DNA from: Psychrobacter sp. I-STPA10
GTDB taxonomy: Bacteria > Pseudomonadota > Gammaproteobacteria > Pseudomonadales > Moraxellaceae
Assembly: GCF_021012795.1 (NCBI RefSeq)
Contig: NZ_VFYU01000026.1
Span: 62,001 to 126,000, forward strand
Direction of reading: 5' to 3'
DNA length: 64,000 bases
In this document: one piece after another, positions 1-9,310 of the stretch
How the letters are laid out: every line of letters begins with the position of its first letter
How positions within the stretch are numbered: position 1 is the first letter of the stretch
The notes under the pieces: generated by a model
What the model was told of the DNA's origin: nothing
Databases searched by the model: none
What the model saw: only the letters and a program-made list of their open reading frames with translations
Program-made: the position numbers and the translations under genes

Positions 1-201
1 CAAGGAGCTACCAACTAAGATGGTTTGTTTGGGAGTATCCACCATATCTATCAGTTTATTAAAGACTTGTATGGGGTGTTGGTTTAAATCAGGACGTAAT
101 ACCTCAAACTCAGGATGATACTGCTGGCAATACTCATCTAATAAGCGACCTTTGGTTGAGTTTGCATCACTGTCTAAGCCATGAATATAAATTAAGCGCA
201 T
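1..201 (-). CDS. YqiA/YcfP-like esterase, N-terminal part (runs off the left edge)
   Basis: Reading the minus strand from 201 gives a protein that begins MRLIYIHGLDSDANSTKGRL and continues to an ILVGSSL stretch at the window edge. This is the pattern of the small alpha/beta-hydrolase esterases of the YqiA/UPF0227 family: a beta-strand followed by HGxxS near the N terminus, and a nucleophile elbow GxSxxG, of which GSSL is visible. I chose the ATG at 201 because an AGGA lies about eight bases upstream of it; an ATG two codons earlier (207) is too close to that site. The remaining two thirds of the gene lie outside the window. It is divergent from prpE. Substrate is not predictable. Confidence 0.75.
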   Translation of the reverse strand, partial: MRLIYIHGLDSDANSTKGRLLDEYCQQYHPEFEVLRPDLNQHPIQVFNKLIDMVDTPKQTILVGSSL

Positions 202-548
202 GTGCATATTCCTAATTTTGTTTAACAATTTAACAGAGGAGGTTGCAAATATAGCCCTAACATAACATAGATGCAGTGGCTAAAAAATATCGCATTTATT
301 TTTCTGTATTAGCAGTAGAAAATATGACCTTAGTGTACATTTGTTTTCATCAATTTAGGGTGTATGATGATAAAAGTTACTAGGAATATGGATATTCCTA
401 GTTGACCTTTTATCTAGGCTCTGCTACATTTGAAATCAGGATTAAATGATACGATTTGTATCATAATTAACAGATTGCTAACGCAGTCTGCTGATGGATA
501 AAGATAAGGATAACTTGATAAACAATCAATTAGCTAAGGAAGGCTACC
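202..548. promoter_or_regulatory. Divergent intergenic region with two palindromes upstream of prpE
   Basis: No gene fits here. Two clear inverted repeats are visible. One is a 24-bp near-continuous palindrome at 379-402 (half-site ACTAGGAATAT, two-base centre). The other is at 446-464, ATGATACGATTTGTATCAT, with seven-base arms and a five-base centre. Both lie between the divergent esterase and prpE starts, where operators for the valine operon would be expected. Neither is followed by a T-run, so a terminator is unlikely. The prpE ribosome site AAGGAAGG ends a few bases before the ATG. The binding protein is unknown. Confidence 0.5.
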
Positions 549-2567
549 ATGACGCAACAGTTAACCCAGCAAGAAACCACTTTACCTACCTATCAAAACT
601 TCTCTGAGCTTTACGAGCATTCCATTCATGACCGTGCAGCTTTTTGGGGTGAGCAGGCTCGCCGTATTTATTGGCACAAACAGCCTGACAAAATTTTAGA
701 CGATTCTAATTTACCCTTTGCCAAATGGTTTGTCGGCGGTGAAACCAACCTGTGTTATAACTGTGTTGACCGTCATCTTGAGAGTCGTGCTGAGCAAGAT
801 GCTTTTGTTTGGGTATCTTCAGAGATTAACCAAGAGTTATTGAGTAATCACCCTGATGTTGCCGATGCCTTTAAAAAGCTGGGTAACAGTGTTGAGTTTT
901 ATACCGATTATGCCAAACGTCGCCTGACCTATAATGATTTATATAAAGAGGTCAATTATTTTGCCGATGTATTGCAGCGTCAAGGCGTGGGCAAAGGTGA
1001 TAGAGTCGTTATTTATATGCCGATGATACTAGAAGCGGCGTATGCGATGTTGGCATGTGCGCGTATCGGAGCGATTCATTCAGTGGTATTTGGCGGTTTT
1101 GCGGCACATAATTTGGCAGTGCGTATGGACGATGCCGAAGCCAAAATGGTGATTACCGTTGATGCAGGATTGCGTGGCGGTAAGGTAATTAACTATAAAA
1201 ATTTAGTGAATCAAGCGGTAGAAAAAGCCAATGTCAAACCTGAACATGTGTTGGTGATTGACCGTGGCATCATGCTATATAAACCCCATGCGATAGATGT
1301 TGATTATGCTGACGAGCGTCAAATTAGCCATCAAAATAAAGCAGTCGTAGAGCCGGTGTGGCTTGAATCCAATGAACCATCGTATCTACTATATACTTCG
1401 GGTACAACTGGTACGCCTAAAGGGGTACAGCGTGATACTGGGGGGCATGCAGTGGCATTGACAACCTCGATTGACTACGTATATAACGGCAAGGCAGGCG
1501 AGACCTTTTGGGCAATCTCGGATATCGGCTGGGCAGTGGGACATTCTTATACCATTTATGCACCACTACTGGCTGGCATGACCAGTATTATGTATGAAGG
1601 TTTGCCGCATCGTCCTAATCCTGGTATTTGGTGGCGTATTGTTGAGGCAAATAAGGTGAATATCTTATTTACTGCCCCCACTGGTGTACGTATGCTAAAA
1701 AAACAAGATGAAACATGGATGACTCGTTATGATGTCTCTAGCGTCAAGGCGTTTTTCTTAGCAGGTGAGCCACTTGATGAGCCAACAGCAGAATGGCTGT
1801 CTGGACATTTAGGTGTGCCAATTTTAGACCATTACTGGCAGACCGAAACAGGCTGGCCGATTTTAAGCCATGTTGCTAAGTTTGATCATAAGCCTCACAA
1901 GCAAGGCTCACCAGGTTATCCAATGTATGGCTATGATGCTAAGGTGATTAATGAGGAAACAGGTGAAGCTTGTCAAGCAGGTGAAAAAGGTATGTTAGCG
2001 ATTACCGCACCATTACCACCAGGGTGTTTATCTACCGTATGGCGTAATGATGAACGCTTTATTAATGCCTATTTTGGTTTGTTTGATGGTACTCGTTATT
2101 CTACTTCAGATTATGCTCAAGTTGATGCTGATGGTTATTACCATATTTTAGGACGTACCGATGATGTGATTAATGTGGCAGGGCATCGTTTAGGCACACA
2201 AGAGATAGAGGAAGCCATCAGTGGTCATGATGAAGTTGCTGAATGTGCGGTAGTGGGTATTCATGATGAACTCAAAGGTGAGTTGCCTATAGCATTTTGT
2301 GTGCTAAAAGACCACTCATTGATTGAAACCACAGAAAGTCGTTTCCGAGTCGAGCAACAAGTTATTGGTGAGGTGGTTAAATCGTTGGGAGCAATTGCAC
2401 GTCCTGCGGCAGTGTATTTCCCCAAAGCAGTACCAAAAACCCGCTCAGGAAAAATTTTGCGCCGTGCCATTCGGGCTTTAGCCGAAGGTAAAGAAACGGG
2501 TGATATGTCAACCCTTGACGACCCAACTGCAATTGATGCAGTAAAACTAGCGATTGAAAACTACTAG
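549..2567 (+). CDS. prpE: Propionyl-CoA synthetase (acyl-adenylate-forming)
   Basis: 672 residues, the usual size for the acetyl/propionyl-CoA synthetase family. The N-terminal block with WHKQPDKILDDSNLPFAKWF and then GGETNLCYNCVDRHL is the PrpE version rather than Acs. The ATP-binding P-loop-like motif YTSGTTGTPKG is present near residue 285, and the conserved C-terminal lysine is K635 in PKTRSGKILRR, the residue that is acetylated in regulated members. The enzyme would activate propionate (or a related short acid) to its CoA ester via an adenylate. It stands first in the valine operon although it is separated from mmsA by 315 bases, so it may have its own promoter; valine breakdown through MmsA itself yields propionyl-CoA. 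Confidence 0.9.
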   Translation: MTQQLTQQETTLPTYQNFSELYEHSIHDRAAFWGEQARRIYWHKQPDKILDDSNLPFAKWFVGGETNLCYNCVDRHLESRAEQDAFVWVSSEINQELLSNHPDVADAFKKLGNSVEFYTDYAKRRLTYNDLYKEVNYFADVLQRQGVGKGDRVVIYMPMILEAAYAMLACARIGAIHSVVFGGFAAHNLAVRMDDAEAKMVITVDAGLRGGKVINYKNLVNQAVEKANVKPEHVLVIDRGIMLYKPHAIDVDYADERQISHQNKAVVEPVWLESNEPSYLLYTSGTTGTPKGVQRDTGGHAVALTTSIDYVYNGKAGETFWAISDIGWAVGHSYTIYAPLLAGMTSIMYEGLPHRPNPGIWWRIVEANKVNILFTAPTGVRMLKKQDETWMTRYDVSSVKAFFLAGEPLDEPTAEWLSGHLGVPILDHYWQTETGWPILSHVAKFDHKPHKQGSPGYPMYGYDAKVINEETGEACQAGEKGMLAITAPLPPGCLSTVWRNDERFINAYFGLFDGTRYSTSDYAQVDADGYYHILGRTDDVINVAGHRLGTQEIEEAISGHDEVAECAVVGIHDELKGELPIAFCVLKDHSLIETTESRFRVEQQVIGEVVKSLGAIARPAAVYFPKAVPKTRSGKILRRAIRALAEGKETGDMSTLDDPTAIDAVKLAIENY

Positions 2568-2578
2568 TCGTATTACTA

Positions 2579-2743
2579 AGAACCTGTATTCACAACCCAT
2601 AATGGTGGATTTTTGCCTAAAATAGACGTACTACGGCGTTAAATTTTAGGTTAAATAGAGTGACTATTCGCCCCAAAATTTGCCTTGTATTACGCAATTT
2701 TAGTTTAAAACTCCCCTGATTTTGGATTATGGATACAGGTTCT
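2579..2743. repeat. MITE-like element, AGAACCTG family, 165 bp
   Basis: The segment begins AGAACCTGTATTCA and ends with its near-perfect inverted complement, TGNATACAGGTTCT. A second copy lies in reverse orientation at 51312-51422, almost identical except that this copy carries about 54 extra bases in the middle. A fragment of one end is also visible around 42020-42046. The element codes for nothing. It fills most of the 2568-2882 gap between prpE and mmsA; the rest of that gap has only a short CTCCT/AGGAG hairpin near 2812-2824 and the mmsA ribosome site. Confidence 0.8.
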
Positions 2744-2882
2744 AAACTAATTTATAAAAACTTGGTAGTGTACTAAACCGTATGCTACCCTTCTTTAACC
2801 ATCTCCTGCTCCTATAAGGAGAAGGGATAAAGAAAGATGGCCATCACTTAATAAATTTATTACTAAAATAAGGAAATATCTG

Positions 2883-4373
2883 ATGCAACAAGTGAAACAA
2901 CTTATCAATGGTGAATTTGTCGATTCTAATACCAATGAATGGCTAGATTTAACCGACCCTGCTACCCAAGAGGTCATTGCCAAAGTACCACAAACTACTT
3001 CTGATGAAATCAATGCAGCGGTAGCGGCTGCCAAAGAAGCATTTAAAACATGGCGTAAAACACCGATTACCACTCGAGCAAGAATCTTTTTAAAATACCA
3101 AGAGCTTATCCGTGAGCATATGGACGAGTTGGCAGAAACCTTGACTGCCGAGCAAGGCAAAACCATCGCTGATGCGCGTGGTGATGTGTTCCGTGGTTTA
3201 GAAGTGGTGGAGCATGCGGCAGGTATTGCTAACTTGCAAATCGGTGATTTTGTCGAAAATGTCGCTACGGGCGTGGATACTTATAGTATTTGGCAGCCAC
3301 TTGGAGTATGTGCAGGAATCACCCCGTTTAACTTCCCTGCGATGATTCCACTGTGGATGTTCCCAATGGCGATTGCCACTGGTAACACCTTTATTTTAAA
3401 ACCCTCAGAGCAAGACCCTATGGTGACCATGCGTTTGGTGGAGCTTGCCATTGAAGCAGGTATTCCAAAAGGGGTGCTTAATGTGGTACATGGTGGTAAA
3501 GATACCGTTGATGCCATTTGTGACCACCCTGATATCAAGGCAGTTTCTTTTGTGGGTTCAACGCGTGTGGGGACGCATGTGTATGAACGTGCTGGTAAGG
3601 CAGGCAAGCGAGTACAGTGTATGATGGGGGCAAAAAACCATGCTGTAATTCTACCTGATGCCAATAAAGAGCAAACGCTGAATCAACTTGCAGGGGCAGC
3701 CTTTGGTGCAGCAGGACAACGCTGTATGGCATTATCAGTGGTGATTTTGGTCGGTGAGGCTAAAGAGTGGATTGAGGATATCAAAGCCAAAGCAGAGGGC
3801 TTAGTGGTGACCGCTGGCAAGCATGATAAGGACTTAGGGCCGTTAATCTCACCTGCGGCAAAAGAGCGGGTTGAGCGTCTGATTCAAACGGGTGTTGATG
3901 AAGGGGCAGAGCTGTTATTAGATGGTCGTGGTATTGTGGTCGAAGGCTACGAGAAAGGTAATTTTGTTGGCCCAACCATCTTTAACAAAGTCAGCACGGA
4001 TATGCAGATTTATAGCCAAGAAATCTTTGGTCCTGTATTGTGTGTGATGCATGCCGATGATTTAGAGCATGCCATTGAGATTATCAATGCCAATCCAAAT
4101 GGTAATGGTACAGCAATTTTCACTCAGTCAGGGGCAGCAGCGCATAAATTCCAGCAAGATATTGATGTTGGTCAAGTCGGTATTAACTTGCCAATTCCTG
4201 TGCCATTACCTATGTTCTCATTCTCAGGCTCACGTGCCAGTAAACTCGGTGATTTAGGGCCTTATGGTAAGCAAGCCGTACAGTTCTATACACAGACCAA
4301 AACCGTCACTGCACGTTGGTTTGATGATGAAGCAAGCAAAGGTAAAGTCAATACCACTATCTCTATGAAATAA
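2883..4373 (+). CDS. mmsA: Methylmalonate-semialdehyde dehydrogenase, CoA-acylating
   Basis: 496 residues, typical of MmsA. The opening [20 protein letters not shown] and the NAD-site text [20 protein letters not shown] are characteristic of the CoA-dependent aldehyde dehydrogenase class. The catalytic cysteine is C281 in [11 protein letters not shown]. The enzyme oxidises methylmalonate semialdehyde (from valine) and malonate semialdehyde to propionyl-CoA or acetyl-CoA with release of CO2 and NADH. AAGGA lies eight bases before the ATG. It is followed 27 bases later by the acyl-CoA dehydrogenase gene, so the two are surely co-transcribed. All key residues seem intact. Confidence 0.95.
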   Translation: MQQVKQLINGEFVDSNTNEWLDLTDPATQEVIAKVPQTTSDEINAAVAAAKEAFKTWRKTPITTRARIFLKYQELIREHMDELAETLTAEQGKTIADARGDVFRGLEVVEHAAGIANLQIGDFVENVATGVDTYSIWQPLGVCAGITPFNFPAMIPLWMFPMAIATGNTFILKPSEQDPMVTMRLVELAIEAGIPKGVLNVVHGGKDTVDAICDHPDIKAVSFVGSTRVGTHVYERAGKAGKRVQCMMGAKNHAVILPDANKEQTLNQLAGAAFGAAGQRCMALSVVILVGEAKEWIEDIKAKAEGLVVTAGKHDKDLGPLISPAAKERVERLIQTGVDEGAELLLDGRGIVVEGYEKGNFVGPTIFNKVSTDMQIYSQEIFGPVLCVMHADDLEHAIEIINANPNGNGTAIFTQSGAAAHKFQQDIDVGQVGINLPIPVPLPMFSFSGSRASKLGDLGPYGKQAVQFYTQTKTVTARWFDDEASKGKVNTTISMK

Positions 4374-4400
4374 GCAAAGATAAGCACAAGGTGAGAAAAC

Positions 4401-5567
4401 ATGGATTTTAATTTAACCGAAGACCAGCGGGCGTTTCAACAAGTTGCCCGCCAGTTTGCGCAAAAAGAGCTTAAGCCGAAGGCTGCTGACTGGGATAGAG
4501 AATCACATTTTCCTGTTGATGTGATTAAAAAGGCAGCTGATTTGGGATTTTTGGGTTTATATACCAATCCTGATTATGATGGTTTGGGTTTGCCTCGCTT
4601 AGACTCAGCTTTGGTGTTTGAAGAGTTGGCATGGGGTGATACCGCCGTTGCTGCTTATATTAGTATCCATAACATGGTGTCGTGGATGATTGGTGCGTTT
4701 GGCAATGATGACGTCTGTAGTCGTTTTTTGCCAAAAATGATGAGCGGTGAATGGCTTTCAAGTTATTGTCTGACTGAGCCAAATGCAGGGTCTGATGCGG
4801 CATCACTCACCACCAAAGCGGTGAAAGCTGATGATGCAGACTACTATGTGCTAAATGGCGAAAAAACCTTTATCTCTGGTGCTGGTGCGACCGATGTATT
4901 GGTGGTGATGGCCCGTACTGGCAGTGAGGGTGCAAAAGGTGTCAGTGCTTTGGTCGTTGATGCGCATAGCGAGGGCATCAGCTATGGCAAAAATGAACAT
5001 AAAATGGGCTGGAAAGCACAGCCAACGCGAACCATTCATTTTAAAGATGTCAAAGTACCTGTTGCCAACCGTTTGGGGGCTGAAGGTGATGGCTTTAAAT
5101 TTGCCATGAAAGGCTTAGATGGTGGGCGCATTAATATTGGTATCTGTGCGGTGGGTACGGCGCAAGCAGCGTTAGAGACAGCCTGTGCTTATGTACAAGA
5201 GCGTAGCCAGTTTGGTAAGCCCATTGCCAAGCTACAATCGGTGCAGTTTAAACTGGCAGATATGCTGACCCAAACCATCGCTGCACGGCAAATGATACGT
5301 CTTGCTGCCTTTAAAGTTGACCAACAAGACCCACAAGCAACGACATATTGTGCGATGGCAAAACGTATGGCGACTGACTTAAGTTTTGATGTAGCCAACC
5401 AAGCCTTACAGCTACATGGCGGTTATGGTTATCTCAATGAATATCCGTTAGAGCGTCATGTACGTGATTTACGGGTGCATCAAATCTTAGAAGGTACCAA
5501 TGAGATTATGCGGGTCATTGTCTCTCGTAATATGCTCAAAGATGAGGCGTTATCAAATTTAAGATAG
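4401..5567 (+). CDS. Acyl-CoA dehydrogenase, probably isobutyryl-CoA dehydrogenase
   Basis: 388 residues with the full acyl-CoA dehydrogenase fold: the flavin-contact stretch CLTEPNAGSDAAS around residue 130, the LHGGYGYLNEYPLER region, and the catalytic base E364 in QILEGTNEIMR. The position of the glutamate and the length fit the short/branched-chain class (ACAD8-like). Its place directly between mmsA and the enoyl-CoA hydratase indicates that it oxidises isobutyryl-CoA to methacrylyl-CoA, passing electrons to ETF. Substrate choice is inferred from context; 2-methylbutyryl-CoA is a possible alternative. Confidence 0.88.
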   Translation: MDFNLTEDQRAFQQVARQFAQKELKPKAADWDRESHFPVDVIKKAADLGFLGLYTNPDYDGLGLPRLDSALVFEELAWGDTAVAAYISIHNMVSWMIGAFGNDDVCSRFLPKMMSGEWLSSYCLTEPNAGSDAASLTTKAVKADDADYYVLNGEKTFISGAGATDVLVVMARTGSEGAKGVSALVVDAHSEGISYGKNEHKMGWKAQPTRTIHFKDVKVPVANRLGAEGDGFKFAMKGLDGGRINIGICAVGTAQAALETACAYVQERSQFGKPIAKLQSVQFKLADMLTQTIAARQMIRLAAFKVDQQDPQATTYCAMAKRMATDLSFDVANQALQLHGGYGYLNEYPLERHVRDLRVHQILEGTNEIMRVIVSRNMLKDEALSNLR

Positions 5568-5657
5568 CAGGGATAATGATAGGCGTTAAAAGTAGGTATT
5601 CGAAAATAGGTACAAAGTAATAGGTACATAGAGATATTAATAATATAAGGACATATC

Positions 5658-6458
5658 ATGACTCAATCTAACTTAAACCAAAACTATACCAATCTTGATG
5701 TCAGTATTGACGGTAGTGTGGCAACCGTCACCCTAAACAATCCGCCAGCACATACGTGGACATTTGATAGTTTAAATGCTTTAAAACAGCTTATTAACGA
5801 TTTAAATGCTAATGATAAAGTTTATGCGTTGGTGATACATGGTGATGGTGAAAAGTTTTTTTCAGCAGGGGCAGACTTAAATGTGTTTGCCGATGGTGAT
5901 AAGGGCAATGCCATTAGTATGGCGGTGGCTTTTGGTGAGGCGTTTGAAGCCTTATCTAACTATCGAGGCGTCAGTATTGCAGCAATCAATGGCTATGCCA
6001 TGGGTGGCGGTCTAGAATGTGCCTTAGCCTGTGATATTCGTATCGCTGAGGAGCATGCGGTAATGGCATTGCCAGAGGCAAGCGTGGGCTTATTGCCTTG
6101 TGCTGGTGGTACACAAAACCTACCTTGGCTGGTCGGTGAAGGTTGGGCAAAACGCATGATTTTATGTAGTGAGCGCGTCGATGCTGATACCGCTCTACGT
6201 ATTGGATTAGTTGAAGAGGTGGTGGCAAAAGGCGAAGGGCTAAATACCGCTCAAGCACTTGCCAGTAAGGTTGCCAAGCAATCGCCAGTTTCTGTTAGCT
6301 TTAGTAAGGGTTTGATTCAATCAGCACGCCACAACCCACCAGCAACCAATCTCATTAATGAGCGTGAACAGTTTGTAAAACTGTTTGATACCGAAGATCA
6401 AAAAGAAGGGGTTAATGCGTTTTTAGAAAAGCGTAAACCAGTGTGGCAGAATAAATAA
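5658..6458 (+). CDS. Enoyl-CoA hydratase (probable methacrylyl-CoA hydratase)
   Basis: 266-residue crotonase. The oxyanion-hole text GYAMGGGLECALACDIRIA is followed by ALPEASVGLLPCAGGTQ. The two expected catalytic glutamates are E120 (GGGLEC) and E140 (LPEAS), so it should be a true hydratase. In valine catabolism the step needed at this place in the operon is methacrylyl-CoA to 3-hydroxyisobutyryl-CoA. A 90-base gap with a good AAGGA site precedes it. The enzyme could also accept crotonyl-CoA. Confidence 0.88.
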   Translation: MTQSNLNQNYTNLDVSIDGSVATVTLNNPPAHTWTFDSLNALKQLINDLNANDKVYALVIHGDGEKFFSAGADLNVFADGDKGNAISMAVAFGEAFEALSNYRGVSIAAINGYAMGGGLECALACDIRIAEEHAVMALPEASVGLLPCAGGTQNLPWLVGEGWAKRMILCSERVDADTALRIGLVEEVVAKGEGLNTAQALASKVAKQSPVSVSFSKGLIQSARHNPPATNLINEREQFVKLFDTEDQKEGVNAFLEKRKPVWQNK

Positions 6459-6566
6459 ACTTCTTAAGCATAAAATGATTAAGCACCATTTTTGATAGTT
6501 AGATTGATTAATTAATTGATAGTTAGTCTAATAGCTGATAAATAAGGTAGATAATTAGGTAAACGC

Positions 6567-7853
6567 ATGACAGATACAGCACAACAAAATACCCAGCAAG
6601 ACTGTGTTCTTATTGACACTCAGCCCACGCATGATGGCTTTAAACTGGGCATCTTAACTTTAAATGACCCCAAAGCCTTAAATGCCCTCAGTGTGGATAT
6701 GTGCCGACGCTTATCTGAGCAGCTTAGTCAATGGCAGCAGGACAGTCACATCGTTGCGATTATCTTGCGTGGGGCAGGCGATAAGGCATTTTGTGCTGGC
6801 GGAAATATTCGCAAGCTCTATGACAGCATGTGTGAAAACCCACCGCTACCAAACCCTTATGCCAAGGAGTTTTTTGGTAGTGAGTATGCCCTATATCGAC
6901 AAATGCACTTTTATCCTAAGCCATTAATTTTGTGGGGAAATGGTATCGTCATGGGTGGTGGTATGGGATTGATGGCAGCCTGTAGCCATCGTATCGTTAC
7001 CGAAACCACCCGTTTTGCCATGCCAGAGATTACCATTGGTTTATTCCCTGATGCCACAGGCAGTTGGTTTTTACAACGTATGCCAGCAAAAATAGGTCTA
7101 TTTTTGGGCTTAACTGGGGCAATGTGTCAGGGTAGTGATGCCATGCTAGCCAATTTGGCAGAATATGCCGTTGCTAGTGAAGGTTATGATGAGGTAGTGC
7201 AAGCCTTAAGCAATGCCAATTGGTCACCTGTCACTCAAGATGGTCAACAAAATAGCCAAACTGCCCATGATATCACCAGTCATGCCCTTGCCACACTCAG
7301 CCAAACTGCACAAACTCAACCTGCAATGCCTGCCAGTAAATTAGCACAATATTGGCAAGTGCTTCATGCATTGATGAATGTTGGTGGCTTGGTAGATATT
7401 GATGCCTTACTACAAGATGATGATAAATTAACCCAGTTTGTTACTCAGCTTGTTAATGGTATGGGCTTGGATGGTGCATTGATTAATGGTTTTATGACAG
7501 ATAAATGGACTCAAAAAGCCTTAGCAACCTATCGTCATGGTTGTCCTGTCACTGCTGTTTTAACTTATGAGTTATTTTATAAAGTCAAAGATTTATCATT
7601 AGAGCAGGTTTTATATTTAGAAGCCAATGTCGCTACCCATTGTGCGGATAAACCTGACTTTCAAGAAGGGGTACGGGCATTACTTATTGATAAAGACAAG
7701 TCACCCAACTGGTCAAAAACCCTTGCTGACTGCTTAACTAGCGATGGGCAAGCATATATTGAATCCCACTTTAGCAATCCGTATGGTGAAAATCACCCTT
7801 TTGCCTCTTGGCTGACGGATAGCGCATGGGGTAATAAGTGGGTAAAAGGTTAA
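6567..7853 (+). CDS. 3-hydroxyisobutyryl-CoA hydrolase (HIBCH type)
   Basis: 428 residues, longer than a hydratase, with the HIBCH signature: GDKAFCAGGNIRKLY, WGNGIVMGGGMGLMAACSHR and MPEITIGLFPDATGSWFL, including E154 and the aspartate of FPDATG. The long helical C-terminal half, with a PDFQEGVRALLIDKDKSPNW ending, is the family's usual capping region. It removes CoA from 3-hydroxyisobutyryl-CoA, which keeps the toxic intermediate methacrylyl-CoA low. A Gln/Thr-rich segment around residues 225-250 (QDGQQNSQTAHDITSHALAT) looks like a lineage-specific insertion. Confidence 0.92.
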   Translation: MTDTAQQNTQQDCVLIDTQPTHDGFKLGILTLNDPKALNALSVDMCRRLSEQLSQWQQDSHIVAIILRGAGDKAFCAGGNIRKLYDSMCENPPLPNPYAKEFFGSEYALYRQMHFYPKPLILWGNGIVMGGGMGLMAACSHRIVTETTRFAMPEITIGLFPDATGSWFLQRMPAKIGLFLGLTGAMCQGSDAMLANLAEYAVASEGYDEVVQALSNANWSPVTQDGQQNSQTAHDITSHALATLSQTAQTQPAMPASKLAQYWQVLHALMNVGGLVDIDALLQDDDKLTQFVTQLVNGMGLDGALINGFMTDKWTQKALATYRHGCPVTAVLTYELFYKVKDLSLEQVLYLEANVATHCADKPDFQEGVRALLIDKDKSPNWSKTLADCLTSDGQAYIESHFSNPYGENHPFASWLTDSAWGNKWVKG

Positions 7854-7929
7854 CTTGTATAGATTGTTTATAACAGGACTGATATTTAGATATTTAAAGG
7901 AATATATTGAAAACAACAAGGAGTAAGAT

Positions 7930-8835
7930 ATGACAACAATTGCATTTATTGGTTTGGGTAATATGGGTGCGCCCATGGCACAAAACTTGGTTAAAAATGG
8001 GCATAATGTACAAGTTTTTGACTTATCAGCCGATGCCATGAATCAGCTACAACAAGCAGGGGCAACCGCCTGTGATAGTGTGCAAAAGACATGTGAAAAT
8101 GCCGAGGTGGTGATTAGTATGCTACCTGCCGGCAAGCATGTTAAGTCTGTCTATTTGGGTCAAGAGGGTGAGCAAGGCTTACTGGCTACCCTGCCTAAAG
8201 GTACATTAGTGATTGATAGCAGTACCATTGCCGCAGCAGATGCTCGGGAAGTTGCAGAAGTGGCTTGTGAGCATGGCATTGAATTTTTAGATGCACCCGT
8301 GTCAGGTGGTACAGCAGGGGCAACAGCAGGTACATTAACCTTTATTGTTGGTGGTGATGAGTCTGCCTTTAATAAAGCCAAGCCCATTTTAGAAAACATG
8401 GGTAAAAATATCTTTCATGCAGGTGAGCATGGAGCAGGGCAGGTCGCCAAAATCTGTAATAATATGCTACTGGGTATCTTGATGAGTGGTACGGCAGAAG
8501 CCCTTAATCTAGGGGTGAAAAACGGTCTTGACCCCAAAGTATTGTCTGATATCATGCTACAAAGCTCAGGGCGTAACTGGACGCTAGAGGTATATAACCC
8601 TTACCCTGATGTGATGGAAAATGTACCTTCTAGCCGTGGCTATACGGGCGGATTTATGAGTAAACTGATGCTTAAAGATTTAAATCTTGCCATGCAAACT
8701 GCCAAAGATACAGGCGTTGAGCTACCGATGGGGCAAAAAGCCACTGAATTATATGATAAACACAGTCAAAGTCATGCTGATGCAGATTTTTCTAGTATTA
8801 TGGCGGATTATGATGAGAGCGTGTTATCAAAGTAG
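7930..8835 (+). CDS. mmsB: 3-hydroxyisobutyrate dehydrogenase
   Basis: 301 residues. The NAD-binding Rossmann motif GLGNMGAPMAQNLVKNGH is at the N terminus, the substrate-loop DAPVSGGTAGATAGTLTFIVGG is near residue 120, and the catalytic lysine is K174 in GAGQVAKICNNMLLG. It oxidises 3-hydroxyisobutyrate to methylmalonate semialdehyde, the substrate of MmsA, so it closes the pathway encoded by this operon. It is the last gene; a terminator follows at about 8875. Start supported by AAGGAGT seven bases upstream. Confidence 0.95.
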   Translation: MTTIAFIGLGNMGAPMAQNLVKNGHNVQVFDLSADAMNQLQQAGATACDSVQKTCENAEVVISMLPAGKHVKSVYLGQEGEQGLLATLPKGTLVIDSSTIAAADAREVAEVACEHGIEFLDAPVSGGTAGATAGTLTFIVGGDESAFNKAKPILENMGKNIFHAGEHGAGQVAKICNNMLLGILMSGTAEALNLGVKNGLDPKVLSDIMLQSSGRNWTLEVYNPYPDVMENVPSSRGYTGGFMSKLMLKDLNLAMQTAKDTGVELPMGQKATELYDKHSQSHADADFSSIMADYDESVLSK

Positions 8836-8874
8836 AGTGATTAGGGTAGCTTTTAAAACAAGTGTGGATAAAAT

Positions 8875-8902
8875 AGCTGGGTGATATACTCAGCTTTTTT
8901 TA
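8875..8902 (+). terminator. Rho-independent terminator after mmsB
   Basis: AGCTGGGT and ACTCAGCT pair as an eight-base stem with one G-U pair around a short loop, followed immediately by seven T residues. Placed 40 bases after the mmsB stop, it ends the valine operon. Confidence 0.8.
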
Positions 8903-9046
8903 TGGGCGCATGCTTTATCCTTGTTTAGATGAAATTATTGGGTATGGTAGTTTTGATACAAATATCTGAGGATGTAGATGATGCGATTAAATATAAAGAA
9001 TGGGACTGGTAACCTGTCTACTAAGTATTGAAAACTGGGATATATC

Positions 9047-9310
9047 ATGTATGTTAACGTAGAAAAAGTATTTGAAAATGAAGATATTGCTATATATCGA
9101 TTCTATAATGGTTCAAGCACCAAAGATGGAATATTTGCACTAAGAAAATATGAGCTGGAAAACATTGACTTTGAGAGGACGTTTTTATTAATTGAAGATA
9201 TTGGGCATAATGCGAAGAAGTCATTATATAAAAGAGCAATGGTAGCTGTAGGTAAAAGTTATAGAAAAGATAATATATTGCCTGAAAAAGCTTCTTTTGC
9301 ATCGGGATGA
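9047..9310 (+). CDS. Small hypothetical protein (87 aa)
   Basis: I do not recognise this protein. It is 87 residues, charged, without a signal peptide or membrane segment, and begins MYVNVEKVFENEDIAIYRFY. The stop codon TGA overlaps the ATG of the next gene (ATGA at 9307-9310), so the two are likely translationally coupled. Such pairs of small AT-rich unknowns next to duplicated copies are often effector/immunity remnants, but nothing in the sequence proves this. Confidence is in the ORF being real, from the coupling. Confidence 0.55.
   Translation: MYVNVEKVFENEDIAIYRFYNGSSTKDGIFALRKYELENIDFERTFLLIEDIGHNAKKSLYKRAMVAVGKSYRKDNILPEKASFASG

Noticed and set aside
549..2567. Acetyl-CoA synthetase (acs) rather than prpE
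   Set aside because: The N-terminal WHKQPDKILDD / GGETNLCYN text and the valine-operon context fit propionyl-CoA synthetase better.
2795..3166. 123-residue minus-strand ORF overlapping mmsA
   Set aside because: Antisense shadow of a well-supported gene, with no start signal and no family pattern.
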